The translations under genes were made by a program, and so were the position numbers. From NCBI GenBank assembly GCA_965230375.1, contig CBDDKU010000016.1:124001-188000 (forward strand): a stretch of DNA of 64,000 bases, read 5' to 3'. A model generated the notes under the pieces. The model saw nothing but the letters and a program-made list of their open reading frames with translations, had not been told where the DNA came from and searched no databases. This document shows, piece by piece, positions 33,461-42,504 of the stretch. Positions within the stretch are counted from its first letter, which is position 1, and each line of letters opens with the position of its first letter. The DNA comes from CBDDKU01 sp965230375 (lineage in GTDB: Bacteria > Bacteroidota > Bacteroidia > Flavobacteriales_D > Cryomorphaceae).

Positions 33461-34891
33461 ATGATCTCAGAATCAAATAAGGTACTCGACGAGTCGCGGC
33501 AGGGAGAAGCAATTACGCTTGAGAAGACAGGAGCAGGGAATGGTAAAAAGTTTTACCTCGAAAGCTACGGTTGTCAAATGAATTTTTCTGACAGCGAGAT
33601 CGTCGCTTCCATCTTGGCTAAAGAAGGGTATGAAACCACTCGAAACCCAGAAGAAGCCAATCTCGTCTTGCTTAATACTTGTTCGATTCGAGAGAATGCC
33701 GAACAACGTGTTCGAAATAGGCTGAATCACTTCAACGGGATAAAGAAGCGAAATCCCAAATACATGATCGGGGTTTTGGGCTGCATGGCGGAGCGCTTAA
33801 AGGCCAAACTCTTGGAAGAAGAAAAGCTAGTAGACATAGTTGTAGGGCCGGATGCCTATCGAGAGCTTCCTGGATTAATCGAAGAAGTGGAAGATGGCCG
33901 CAAAGCAGTGAATGTTCTGTTGTCGAGAGAAGAGACTTACGCGGAGATCAACCCGATTCGACTGAACAGCAACGGAATCACAGCATTCATCTCTATCATG
34001 CGTGGGTGCGACAATATGTGCTCGTTTTGCGTTGTGCCTTTCACACGTGGTCGAGAGCGCAGTCGTGACCCGGAATCCATTGTACACGAAGCCAAATATT
34101 TGCATCAAGAAGGATACAAAGAAGTAACCCTATTGGGGCAGAACGTAGATTCTTACCGATGGAATATTTCCAAAAAGGGGGAAATTATTGATCCGGAAAA
34201 AGAAACGGTAAACTTCGCTCAGCTTCTTGAGAAAGTAGCGCTGGTAGCTCCTGACCTTAGAATTCGTTTTTCGACGAGCCACCCTAAGGATATGAACGAC
34301 GATGTGCTCCACACCATGGCCAAGTACAAGAATATTTGTGAATACATTCACCTTCCTGTCCAAAGTGGAAGCACCGAAATGCTCAAGCGCATGAACCGTG
34401 GCTACAGCCGCGAATGGTATATGGATCGAATTGCGGCCATTCGCCGCATTATGCCAGACTGCGCCATCTCTACCGACATCATCACAGGGTTTTGTGGCGA
34501 GACTGAAGAAGAGCACCAAGACACGCTTTCTTTGATGGAAGATGTGGCCTACGAATTCGCCTACATGTTTAAGTACTCTGAGCGACCAAAGACTTTAGCT
34601 GAGCGCAAATACGAAGACGACGTTCCCGAAGAAGTGAAGCAGCGCAGACTCGAAGAAGTCATTGAAATTCAAAATGCCAATGGGCTGATGCGAAACAAAG
34701 CTTCAGTCGGCAAAACTTTCGAAGTACTGGTGGAAGGAGTATCCAAAAAATCTGAAAACGAGTTGTTCGGTCGAAACAGTCAAAATGCGGTTGTGGTATT
34801 TGAGCGCGGCGATGTGAAGCCAGGAACGTACGTCGACGTAAAGGTTACTGACTGTACATCAGCAACTCTTAAAGGAGAACTTGTAGCATAA
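33461..34891 (+). CDS. miaB: tRNA-2-methylthio-N6-dimethylallyladenosine synthase
   Basis: This 476-residue radical SAM methylthiotransferase adds the 2-methylthio group to i6A37 of tRNA. The N-terminal UPF0004 domain has ESYGCQMNFSDSE, LNTCSIRENAEQR and VLGCMAER, with its three auxiliary-cluster cysteines. The radical SAM domain has RGCDNMCSFCVVPFTRGRERSR (CxxxCxxC), and a C-terminal TRAM domain begins near VGKTFEVLVEG. The first 25 residues are a variable extension. It is the first gene of a five-gene operon, two bases before the sigma-54 activator gene. Confidence 0.97.
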   Translation: MISESNKVLDESRQGEAITLEKTGAGNGKKFYLESYGCQMNFSDSEIVASILAKEGYETTRNPEEANLVLLNTCSIRENAEQRVRNRLNHFNGIKKRNPKYMIGVLGCMAERLKAKLLEEEKLVDIVVGPDAYRELPGLIEEVEDGRKAVNVLLSREETYAEINPIRLNSNGITAFISIMRGCDNMCSFCVVPFTRGRERSRDPESIVHEAKYLHQEGYKEVTLLGQNVDSYRWNISKKGEIIDPEKETVNFAQLLEKVALVAPDLRIRFSTSHPKDMNDDVLHTMAKYKNICEYIHLPVQSGSTEMLKRMNRGYSREWYMDRIAAIRRIMPDCAISTDIITGFCGETEEEHQDTLSLMEDVAYEFAYMFKYSERPKTLAERKYEDDVPEEVKQRRLEEVIEIQNANGLMRNKASVGKTFEVLVEGVSKKSENELFGRNSQNAVVVFERGDVKPGTYVDVKVTDCTSATLKGELVA

Positions 34892-34893
34892 TC

Positions 34894-36162
34894 ATGGATA
34901 TCCAACAAGTCAAACAGCGCTTTGGAATTATTGGGAACGATCCCATGCTCAACAGGGCCATCGACATTGCCATGCAAGTGGCACCCACCGATATTTCCGT
35001 ACTCATTAGCGGTGAAAGTGGAACGGGTAAGGAAACAATGCCCCAGATCATTCACCAGCTCTCAGCTCGAAAGCATGGGCCTTACATTGCTGTAAACTGT
35101 GGAGCTATTCCCGAGGGAACGATAGATTCTGAGCTGTTCGGACATGAGAAGGGTTCTTTTACGGGAGCTCACGAGTCCCGAAAAGGATACTTTGAAGTAG
35201 CCAATAAGGGAACCATTTTTTTGGATGAAGTCGCTGAGCTTCCACTTCAAACGCAAGTGAGACTGCTCCGAGTTTTAGAGACAGGCGAATTCATTAAAGT
35301 TGGATCTTCCAAAGTGATCAAGACCGATGTGCGCATCATTGCTGCATCTAACGTTGATATCCCCAAAGCCATTCGTGAGAACAAATTTCGGGAAGACCTA
35401 TACTATCGTTTAAATTCGGTACCCATTGCCTTGCCACCTCTTAGAGATCGCGGGGTAGATGTGTCGCTTCTTTTTAGAAAATTCGCCGTTGATTTTGCAG
35501 ACAAATACAAGATGCCTGCGATCAAACTCGATGAAGAAGCCAGCCATGTACTTGAAGCCTACAACTGGCCGGGAAATATCCGTCAGTTGAGAAATATCAC
35601 CGAACAGCTTTCTGTTATTGAAGAGAATAGATTAATCTCAGCAGAGACGCTTAAGCAATACCTGCCGAACTATTCGCACAACAATTTACCAGCCCTTGTG
35701 GGCCAAGAAAGGGCTTCAGGTGATTTTACAGAGCGTGAGATCTTGTACAAATTTCTATACGAAATGAGACAAGACCTGGGAGACCTGAAGGCCATTGTGT
35801 TAGAGCTGATGGAAAACCAAGGGACTCAAATCCAAACTTCCAATCCAGAAGCTGTTAAGCGCCTGTATGAAGACACCGATCTTCATCCTTCGGTGAAACA
35901 AGACTCTTATTCAAGCTCTGAATCAAATGGAAGCGGTTACTCCTACCCTGTGAGACCAAGTCACAGCGTTCACCATCCGATTCATCACCACATTGATGAT
36001 CATGAAGAAGTAGAAGAATCACTGTCGCTGGAGGACACCGAGCGTGAATTGATTCAAAAGGCTTTACGAAAGCACAACAACAGAAGAAAACATGCGGCCA
36101 AGGAGCTCGGTATTTCGGAACGGACCTTGTATCGGAAGATCAAAGAATACAATTTGAAATAA
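34894..36162 (+). CDS. Sigma-54-dependent transcriptional activator without sensory domain
   Basis: This 422-residue protein starts almost directly with the AAA+ domain. It has Walker A GESGTGKE at residues 40-47, ELFGHEKGSFTGAHESRKG (a GSFTGA variant of the sigma-54-contacting GAFTGA loop), Walker B GTIFLDEVAEL, FREDLYYRLN and YNWPGNIRQLRN. A histidine-rich stretch (HSVHHPIHHHIDDH) follows near 350-363, then a C-terminal Fis-type helix-turn-helix (ELGISERTLYRKIKEYNLK). No receiver or PAS domain is present, so control must come from another partner or ligand. It is co-transcribed with miaB, lptE and secG. Confidence 0.92.
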   Translation: MDIQQVKQRFGIIGNDPMLNRAIDIAMQVAPTDISVLISGESGTGKETMPQIIHQLSARKHGPYIAVNCGAIPEGTIDSELFGHEKGSFTGAHESRKGYFEVANKGTIFLDEVAELPLQTQVRLLRVLETGEFIKVGSSKVIKTDVRIIAASNVDIPKAIRENKFREDLYYRLNSVPIALPPLRDRGVDVSLLFRKFAVDFADKYKMPAIKLDEEASHVLEAYNWPGNIRQLRNITEQLSVIEENRLISAETLKQYLPNYSHNNLPALVGQERASGDFTEREILYKFLYEMRQDLGDLKAIVLELMENQGTQIQTSNPEAVKRLYEDTDLHPSVKQDSYSSSESNGSGYSYPVRPSHSVHHPIHHHIDDHEEVEESLSLEDTERELIQKALRKHNNRRKHAAKELGISERTLYRKIKEYNLK

Positions 36163-36665
36163 TGATTCGGAAAGGGCTTTTCTTCATTCTCGCCTGCATC
36201 TTGATAGAGAGTTGTACTGTTGGCTATTCCTTTACCGGAGCAGATATACCAGCAGATGCGAAGACTTTTTCGGTCAAGACATTTAAGTTGGCAACACCAA
36301 TGGCTGCGCCCAATTACGACATCAGGATCTCTGAATCCTTCAAAGATTTGATGCTGGCACAAACCAAGCTCGACCTTATTGAGAAAAAAGGAGATCTACA
36401 GTTTGAAGGCGTCGTGACTAAATACGAATCGAGTAACGCAGCCGTGTCTGGTGAGGAGTTTACCACAGTAAACAGATTGACCATTTCAATCAAGGTCAAG
36501 TACATCAATACCTTCGAACGCGAGAAAAACTTCGAAAAGGTCTTTAGTAGATTTGCAGATTACAGTTCAAGTCAAGACTTTAGTTCTGTAGAAGATCAGC
36601 TGATTGAAGAAATAAACGATCAGTTGACTCAAGATATATTCGATGCATCTTTAGGTGCCTGGTAA
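36162..36665 (+). CDS. LptE-like LPS-assembly lipoprotein
   Basis: This 167-residue protein has a lipoprotein signal (MIRKGLFFILACILIESCTVGYSF, Cys18) and the short alpha/beta fold of LptE. ADAKTFSVKTF, YDIRISESFKDLMLAQTKLDLIEKKGDLQFEG in two pieces, and the C-terminal DQLIEEINDQLTQDIFDA match the Bacteroidota LptE family. It would plug LptD and help insert LPS into the outer membrane. ATG and the previous TAA share one base; the TPR gene follows with no gap. Confidence 0.82.
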   Translation: MIRKGLFFILACILIESCTVGYSFTGADIPADAKTFSVKTFKLATPMAAPNYDIRISESFKDLMLAQTKLDLIEKKGDLQFEGVVTKYESSNAAVSGEEFTTVNRLTISIKVKYINTFEREKNFEKVFSRFADYSSSQDFSSVEDQLIEEINDQLTQDIFDASLGAW

Positions 36666-37562
36666 ATGCAACAAAGCGATATCATAAAAGCCATTGAAGC
36701 CAAAAGTCCAGTAGGAATACTGACAGATGAAGACCTTCAATACCTTACATCGAAGTATCCTTACGCTTCTACTTTTCACGTACTACGTGCCATTGGCCTA
36801 AAAAAGTCTGATCACATCGATGCCAAGTCGCAGTTGAATTTGGCTTCTGTCTATATTCAAGATCGGTCCAAACTATATGAATACGTAGTGCGCAAAAGCT
36901 TGCTCGATCAGATATCCTTGTCGGAAGCACTTACGAAGGATGAAGAAGAATCGCCTGAAGTCTTCACAGAAACAACCGAAGCAAACGATACAGTACAAGA
37001 GCCAGAACTGGAGCCAACGGTAGAAGAAGGAATCGAAGTAGAAGCCGTTGATGTCGAATCGCCGATTTCAGCGACACCGCTGGAAGAAGAAATTCTTCGA
37101 GAAGCTATCGTTCACGTAAGCGAGATTGAAGCCAATTTCAGCTTGGAAGAACTGGACGCTGAAAAAAGAGAAACTTCGAGGGAAGGAGAAGATTTAGAAG
37201 CAGATGCTGAAGCTAAGCCTTCATCATTCGGGGCCTGGCTTATGCAAGTTGACGGCCGAAAATCAGAATCTGAAAAGGAGTCGAAACCTGAGAGCAGAGC
37301 GCTCATAGAAAAATTCATTCAAGAGTCTCCTCAAATCACGCCAGTCAAGACTGCGTTTTTCTCCCCATCGCAAATGGGAAAGATGAGCTTAGTGGAAGAT
37401 GAGTCCTTTGTAACAGAGACATTAGCTAATGTTTACGAGCGTCAGGGTGACTATAAAAAAGCAGTCAGAGCTTATCAAAATCTCGGGTTGAAATATCCAG
37501 AAAAAAGAGCTTACTTTGCGAACCTTCAAAAAAAGGCTGAAGAGAAAATTAAAAACAATTAA
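36666..37562 (+). CDS. Tetratricopeptide-like protein with acidic middle region
   Basis: This 298-residue cytosolic protein has no signal peptide. Residues 1-85 form a helical N-terminal domain (LTSKYPYASTFHVLRAIGLKKS). Residues about 90-190 are very rich in Glu and probably unstructured. The last 50 residues hold one TPR-like pair (FVTETLANVYERQGDYKKAVRAYQNLGLKYPEKRAYF, cited here only in outline). It lies between lptE and secG with 0- and 2-base junctions, an arrangement I recall from other Bacteroidota. The function is unknown; a scaffold or chaperone-like role is possible. Confidence 0.8.
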   Translation: MQQSDIIKAIEAKSPVGILTDEDLQYLTSKYPYASTFHVLRAIGLKKSDHIDAKSQLNLASVYIQDRSKLYEYVVRKSLLDQISLSEALTKDEEESPEVFTETTEANDTVQEPELEPTVEEGIEVEAVDVESPISATPLEEEILREAIVHVSEIEANFSLEELDAEKRETSREGEDLEADAEAKPSSFGAWLMQVDGRKSESEKESKPESRALIEKFIQESPQITPVKTAFFSPSQMGKMSLVEDESFVTETLANVYERQGDYKKAVRAYQNLGLKYPEKRAYFANLQKKAEEKIKNN

Positions 37563-37564
37563 GA

Positions 37565-37900
37565 ATGAGTGTATTCATTTTCGTCCTTATTATCATCGTG
37601 TGTGTATTCTTAGCACTTATCGTTTTGATTCAAAACCCAAAAGGTGGTGGACTAGATTCAAATTTTTCAGGCGCCAACCAAATTGGTGGTGTAAAGCGTA
37701 CGGCTGATTTCCTTGAAAAAGGTACTTGGACCTTGGCTATTGTGTTATTTGTTCTTTGTTTGGCATCTGCCGGAATTTTGGGAACAAATGCCGGAAGCGT
37801 TGAAAATCCAAACAGCTTTGAAGAAACAGAGCTTACTGCTCCTGAAGCAGCCCCAGTAGAAGATACAAGTGGAGATGCGGCAGAAATGCCAGCTGAGTAA
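37565..37900 (+). CDS. secG: Preprotein translocase subunit SecG
   Basis: This 111-residue protein has two membrane helices (about 2-20 and 52-72). The cytoplasmic loop LIQNPKGGGLDSNFSGANQIGGVKRT carries the SecG signature (KGGG, then G...G). The C-terminal tail is acidic. It supports SecYE in protein export. It is the last gene of the miaB operon, and a terminator starts 25 bases later. Confidence 0.95.
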   Translation: MSVFIFVLIIIVCVFLALIVLIQNPKGGGLDSNFSGANQIGGVKRTADFLEKGTWTLAIVLFVLCLASAGILGTNAGSVENPNSFEETELTAPEAAPVEDTSGDAAEMPAE

Positions 37901-37924
37901 TCCACTCTAAGATAAATCAGAATT

Positions 37925-37962
37925 AAATGTCAGTGTGTCACTTTCGCACTGACATTTTTTTT
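37925..37962 (+). terminator. Terminator of the miaB-secG operon
   Basis: Stem aaatgtcagtg / cactgacattt with an 11-base loop, followed by eight T. Confidence 0.9.
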
Positions 37963-38003
37963 GTGCCTATGCCATTTTGTTCCATCTACGGACATATGAT
38001 CAT

Positions 38004-38020
38004 TTGGCACACTTTCTGGA
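38004..38020 (+). promoter_or_regulatory. Possible sigma-54-type promoter upstream of groES
   Basis: TTGGCACACTTTCTGG resembles the sigma-54 consensus TTGGCAC-N5-TTGC. The -24 GG and the -12 doublet are ten bases apart, as required, but the -12 doublet is GG instead of GC. It lies about 40 bases upstream of groES. No TAnnTTTG box is seen in 37963-38056. The call is tentative because of the -12 mismatch. Confidence 0.35.
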
Positions 38021-38056
38021 AAGTCCGAAGTCAAACCTTAAATAAGAATACATACC

Positions 38057-38335
38057 ATGTCAGTAAACGTAACTCCACTAGGAGATAGAGTGCTTGTAGA
38101 AGCTGCTCCTGCTGAAGAAAAAACTGCTAGCGGAATCATTATTCCAGACACGGCAAAAGAAAAGCCTCAACGCGGAACTGTTGTGGCCGTTGGAAACGGA
38201 AAGAAAGACGAGCCATTAACTGTAAAAGTGGGCGACACTGTAATTTACGGTCAGTACGCTGGTACAGAAATCAAGATCGAAGGCAACGCCTACTTGATCA
38301 TGCGCGAGTCCGACATTTTCGGAATCATCGGATAA
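38057..38335 (+). CDS. groES: Co-chaperonin GroES
   Basis: This 92-residue protein caps GroEL. It shows VTPLGDRVLVEAAPAEEKTASGIIIPDTAKEKPQRG in family form (TPLGDRVLV, SGIIIPDTAKEKPQ), the mobile-loop region and the C-terminal YLIMRESDIFGIIG. groEL follows after 33 bases. No CIRCE inverted repeat was found upstream. Confidence 0.98.
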   Translation: MSVNVTPLGDRVLVEAAPAEEKTASGIIIPDTAKEKPQRGTVVAVGNGKKDEPLTVKVGDTVIYGQYAGTEIKIEGNAYLIMRESDIFGIIG

Positions 38336-38368
38336 TTCAATTTTAACCTTAATTAAACTCTTTATAAA

Positions 38369-40015
38369 ATGGCAAAGGAAATCACCTTTGATGTAGAAGC
38401 TAGAGATCAGCTGAAGCGCGGTGTAGACGCATTGGCCGACGCAGTAAAAGTTACTTTGGGGCCAAAAGGTCGCAACGTAATCATCGATAAGAAATTCGGA
38501 GCTCCAACCATCACTAAAGATGGTGTAAGCGTAGCGAAAGAAATTGAGCTTAAGGATGCCATCGAAAACATGGGAGCTCAAATGGTAAAAGAAGTCGCAT
38601 CTAAAACTGCTGATATGGCGGGAGATGGTACGACTACTGCTACCGTATTGGCACAAGCCATGGTAACGGCTGGTTTGAAAAACGTTGCTGCTGGTGCTAA
38701 TCCAATGGATTTGAAGCGTGGAATCGACAAAGCTGTAGGCGCCGTTGTTGCCAATCTCAAGCAAAATTCAAGAGAAGTAGGTGACGACAACTCTAAAATT
38801 GAGCAAGTAGCTACTATCTCAGCCAACAATGACAACACAATCGGAAAGCTTATTGCCGAGGCAATGGGCAAAGTAAAGAAAGAAGGTGTTATCACAGTAG
38901 AAGAAGCAAAAGGAACTGAAACCTATGTTGACATTGTAGAAGGTATGCAGTTCGACCGCGGTTACCTCTCTCCTTACTTCGTTACCGACTCTGAGAAGAT
39001 GGTTGCTGATTTGGAGAATCCTTACATCCTGATCTACGACAAGAAGATTTCAAACATGAAAGATCTTCTTCCGGTATTGGAAAAATCAGCTCAAACAGGT
39101 AAGCCACTCTTGATCATCGCTGAAGATGTAGAAGGTGAAGCTCTTGCTACTTTGGTTGTAAACAAGATCAGAGGATCCCTGAAAATTGCTGCTGTTAAAG
39201 CACCAGGATTTGGAGACCGAAGAAAAGCTATGTTGGAAGACATCGCCATCCTAACAGGTGGTACGGTAATCTCTGAAGAGCAAGGACGCAAACTAGAAGA
39301 TGCGACTCTTGAAGATCTAGGTACCTGTGAAAAGATTTCTATCGATAAAGACAACACAACAGTTGTAAACGGTAGTGGTGGTAAAGAAGCTATCCAGGCT
39401 CGCGTAAACCAGATCAAAGCTCAAATTGAGACGACTACATCTGACTACGATAAAGAAAAGCTTCAAGAGCGTCTCGCTAAGCTTGCTGGTGGAGTTGCTG
39501 TACTTTACGTAGGTGCTGCCACAGAAGTAGAGATGAAGGAGAAGAAAGACCGTGTAGATGATGCCCTTCACGCAACGAGAGCTGCTGTAGAAGAAGGAAT
39601 CATCCCTGGTGGTGGAGTAGCTTACATCAGAGCTATCGAATCTCTTACTGACCTTGAAGGCGACAACGCCGACGAAACAACAGGAATTCAAATCGTGCGT
39701 CGTGCGATTGAAGAGCCGCTGCGTCAAATCGTTGCCAACGCCGGTGGTGAGGGTTCTGTAATCGTGCAGAAGGTTCGCGAAGGAAAAGACGACTTCGGTT
39801 ACAACGCTCGCACAGAAAACTTCGAAGATCTATTTGCTGCAGGTGTTATCGACCCAACAAAAGTGGGACGTGTAGCGCTTGAAAATGCAGGATCAATCGC
39901 TGGAATGTTGTTGACTACGGAATGCGTAATTTCTGACATCGAAGAAGCCGATGGTGGTGCAGGTGCTGCTGCAGCCATGGGTGGAATGGGTGGCGGAATG
40001 CCAGGCATGATGTAA
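38369..40015 (+). CDS. groEL: Chaperonin GroEL
   Basis: This 548-residue chaperonin has VTLGPKGRNVIIDKKFGAPTIT (shown in part), AGDGTTTATVLAQAM with the catalytic Asp, PGFGDRRKAML, AAVEEGIIPGGGVA and the C-terminal Gly-Met tail GGMGGGMPGMM. The length is full. It forms the double-ring folding chamber with GroES. Confidence 0.98.
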   Translation: MAKEITFDVEARDQLKRGVDALADAVKVTLGPKGRNVIIDKKFGAPTITKDGVSVAKEIELKDAIENMGAQMVKEVASKTADMAGDGTTTATVLAQAMVTAGLKNVAAGANPMDLKRGIDKAVGAVVANLKQNSREVGDDNSKIEQVATISANNDNTIGKLIAEAMGKVKKEGVITVEEAKGTETYVDIVEGMQFDRGYLSPYFVTDSEKMVADLENPYILIYDKKISNMKDLLPVLEKSAQTGKPLLIIAEDVEGEALATLVVNKIRGSLKIAAVKAPGFGDRRKAMLEDIAILTGGTVISEEQGRKLEDATLEDLGTCEKISIDKDNTTVVNGSGGKEAIQARVNQIKAQIETTTSDYDKEKLQERLAKLAGGVAVLYVGAATEVEMKEKKDRVDDALHATRAAVEEGIIPGGGVAYIRAIESLTDLEGDNADETTGIQIVRRAIEEPLRQIVANAGGEGSVIVQKVREGKDDFGYNARTENFEDLFAAGVIDPTKVGRVALENAGSIAGMLLTTECVISDIEEADGGAGAAAAMGGMGGGMPGMM

Positions 40016-40034
40016 TCTCATCTTAAATATTCAT

Positions 40035-40062
40035 AAAAGCCCTCCCATTGGGAGGGCTTTTT
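40035..40062 (+). terminator. Terminator of groESL
   Basis: Stem aaaagccctccc / gggagggctttt with a tiny loop, then T. Confidence 0.92.
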
Positions 40063-40164
40063 GCGTTATCGTGGTATATACATTAGAAGAGCACCCTAAT
40101 CCATATGTAACCTTTGGGCGCTTTTCTCAGTTTAACTCTCTGTGAGTAAACTACTTTACACACT

Positions 40165-40341
40165 ATGAAACAATTGGATACAGCAGGACTAACTGTACAA
40201 GATTTCAGGAGACTTCTCAAGGTCCCTGACAAAGAAGTGATTGGTGAAGTAATCCGACTTAATTGTACACTTTATTCAAACAGTCTGGACGTCATTAAAG
40301 TCTGCACTCGAATAAAGACGCAAAAGAGAGGCGTACTCTAA
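40165..40341 (+). CDS. Small protein of 58 residues, function unknown
   Basis: An ATG at 40165 opens a frame of 58 codons ending TAA at 40339. It encodes MKQLDTAGLTVQDFRRLLKV and continues PDKEVIGEVIRLN to RIKTQKRGVL. The protein is basic, predicted mostly helical, without a signal peptide or membrane segment. It stands alone between the groESL terminator (40062) and its own terminator (40355), which argues for a real transcript. I know no family for it. The stretch 40063-40164 upstream shows only a weak promoter-like taacctttg. Confidence 0.5.
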   Translation: MKQLDTAGLTVQDFRRLLKVPDKEVIGEVIRLNCTLYSNSLDVIKVCTRIKTQKRGVL

Positions 40342-40354
40342 AAAAGATAAGAAT

Positions 40355-40381
40355 GAAAGCCGATTAGTTATCGGCTTTTTT
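40355..40381 (+). terminator. Terminator after the small ORF
   Basis: Stem aaagccgat / atcggcttt with a tagtt loop and a T-run, 13 bases after the small ORF stop. Confidence 0.85.
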
Positions 40382-40440
40382 CATTGTTATAAACCTGTTA
40401 ACGTCGTTCACACCTCAAATCATTCACTTATTTTAGTAGC

Positions 40441-41766
40441 ATGAGCCGTCGGCTGATTACTACACTACTTCTCCTGGCCATTGTGGCCGTTATTGGTATT
40501 GTCGCCACACAAATCTATTGGCTTAATAAGGCATTTGAAGTCAAAGAAGAGCAGTATTCGCTCATACTTGAACAAGAAAAAGCCGAAGCAAAAATATTCA
40601 ATGACCGGATAACCATCGCCCTGACAAACGTGGCGAATGAAATTCTGACGATCAATAACGATCCGGCTCAACTCTTTCAATCCGTAAAACAAATCAGACC
40701 AAATTATTTTACGGTAGCGATTAACGATACGGTTCACCCCTATCTATTGCAAAGTCTCCTCAAAAGTGAATTTGAGCAGCGAAATATCAAAGAGAACTTT
40801 GAATACGGAATTTACGATTGCTTTACCGATAGCATCGTTTACGGGCAATATGTGGCCCTGAATGAAAAGGCTCCAGAGGAAGTGGCTGGATCTACTGAAG
40901 CACCACAAATAAAATGGGACAAGGATGGACATTACTTTGGTGTGTACTTTCCCGACAGGGACCCAGTTGATTTGGAGCCGCCGTCTGATAAAATCTCAAA
41001 CTGGGCTTTCTCTGCAATAATCAGCTCTATCGTTTTCGCATTTTTTGCCTACGCTATCTTTCTGGTGAATCGCCAGAAGCGCCTATCGGAGATGAAAACA
41101 GATTTCATCAACAACATGACCCATGAGCTTAAAACGCCCATTTCGACCATTGGGCTTTCGAGCGAAGTCCTGCTCAAACCCGATATCGTGGAAAAGCCGG
41201 ACCGGCTTCACAAATACGCACAGCTTATTTCCACCGAAAATACTAGGCTCAAACAGCAAGTCGACAAAGTACTCCAGCTCGCCACACTCGAGAAGCAACA
41301 TCTCGAACTCAAGCGAGCGCCAATTCACATCCACGAAGTGATTGAGAATGCATGCGAATCTTTGCGCATGACCTATCAAGAGAAGGATATTGATCTACAA
41401 GTTTCGCTTCAAGCATCGAACGACACCGTAAATGGCGATTTGGTACATATCAGCAATCTGATTCACAACTTGCTCGACAATGCCGTAAAGTACAGCAAAG
41501 AAGAAGTCAAAATTGAAATCAGCACAATGAATAAATCTGGTGCTGTGATCATTCAAGTTAAAGACTACGGAATCGGCATTCCAGCAAAATCGCTCCCACA
41601 CATATTCGATAAATTTTATCGCGTTCCCAAAGGGAATAGGCACGATGTAAAAGGCTTTGGTTTAGGTCTCTACTACGTGAATGAAGTAATAGCAGCTCAC
41701 GATGGAAAAATTTCAGTAGAAAGTGAGCTTGGCGAGTGGACAAAATTTAATATCGAACTGAGATAG
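40441..41766 (+). CDS. Sensor histidine kinase (RprX-like)
   Basis: This 441-residue membrane kinase has TM1 at about 7-28, a periplasmic sensor of about 150 residues and TM2 at about 186-208. The HisKA H-box FINNMTHELKTPIS (His near 228) follows, then the HATPase domain with N-box LIHNLLDNAVKYS, G1 VKDYGIGIP and G2 GFGLGLYYV. It phosphorylates the response regulator encoded two bases downstream. Layout and partner resemble the RprX/RprY pair of Bacteroides. The signal is unknown. Confidence 0.93.
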   Translation: MSRRLITTLLLLAIVAVIGIVATQIYWLNKAFEVKEEQYSLILEQEKAEAKIFNDRITIALTNVANEILTINNDPAQLFQSVKQIRPNYFTVAINDTVHPYLLQSLLKSEFEQRNIKENFEYGIYDCFTDSIVYGQYVALNEKAPEEVAGSTEAPQIKWDKDGHYFGVYFPDRDPVDLEPPSDKISNWAFSAIISSIVFAFFAYAIFLVNRQKRLSEMKTDFINNMTHELKTPISTIGLSSEVLLKPDIVEKPDRLHKYAQLISTENTRLKQQVDKVLQLATLEKQHLELKRAPIHIHEVIENACESLRMTYQEKDIDLQVSLQASNDTVNGDLVHISNLIHNLLDNAVKYSKEEVKIEISTMNKSGAVIIQVKDYGIGIPAKSLPHIFDKFYRVPKGNRHDVKGFGLGLYYVNEVIAAHDGKISVESELGEWTKFNIELR

Positions 41767-41768
41767 AT

Positions 41769-42473
41769 ATGGCATCAAAAGTCAAAATACTGCTCGTAGA
41801 AGATGATCCCAGTCTGGGTTTTGTCATACAGGATTCCTTGAAAGAAGAAGGCTATACAGTGCACTTAGCACGAGATGGAAAAGAAGGTTTGAGCCAGTTT
41901 CACGCACAGGAATACGACTTGTGCCTACTCGATGTAATGATGCCCAAAAAAGACGGCTTTGAACTCGCTGAAGATATCCGAAAAGTGAATTCAGAAATTC
42001 CGATCATCTTTCTCTCGGCCAAGTCGATGGTGGAAGACAAAATAAAAGGACTCAAATCGGGAGCCGACGATTATATCACCAAGCCTTTTAGCCAGGAAGA
42101 GTTAACTTTAAGAATTGACGCTATTCTGAAGCGCACTAGAGCGAACGGAAGGGAAGAAGAATCAAATTCACACGTTCACCAAATCAGCAATTACACGTTC
42201 AACACCAACACGTACGAATTGAAGGGTCCAGAGTTTGAGCGCATCTTGACGAAAAAGGAAGCTGGAATTCTGAAACTGCTTGCCGAAAACGTTAATAAAG
42301 TTATTGAGCGAGAGCTTATCGCCAATCTGGTATGGGGTGATGACAGCTATTTTGTCGGGCGAAGTCTCGATGTGTTTATCACCCGCTTGCGAAAGTATTT
42401 TTCGAAGGATCCTTCTATTTCCATTACCAACATCCACGGCATCGGCTTTAAGCTAGACACATCAGCCACTTAG
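41769..42473 (+). CDS. OmpR-family response regulator (RprY-like)
   Basis: This 234-residue protein has a receiver domain with the acidic pair VEDD, phospho-accepting Asp in LCLLDVMMPKKDGFEL (near residue 55), Ser/Thr in FLSAKS and Lys in DYITKPFSQEEL. A winged-helix DNA-binding domain follows (LTKKEAGILKLLAENVNKVIERELI in outline, RSLDVFITRLRKYF, NIHGIGFKL). It is the partner of the kinase just upstream. Confidence 0.95.
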   Translation: MASKVKILLVEDDPSLGFVIQDSLKEEGYTVHLARDGKEGLSQFHAQEYDLCLLDVMMPKKDGFELAEDIRKVNSEIPIIFLSAKSMVEDKIKGLKSGADDYITKPFSQEELTLRIDAILKRTRANGREEESNSHVHQISNYTFNTNTYELKGPEFERILTKKEAGILKLLAENVNKVIERELIANLVWGDDSYFVGRSLDVFITRLRKYFSKDPSISITNIHGIGFKLDTSAT

Positions 42474-42504
42474 TTTCAATACTTTATTGTAGATTCAAGA
42501 CGAA

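Noticed and set aside
38216..38764. 182-codon minus-strand frame across groES and groEL
   Set aside because: It spans two conserved genes and their gap in antisense; no promoter or homology.
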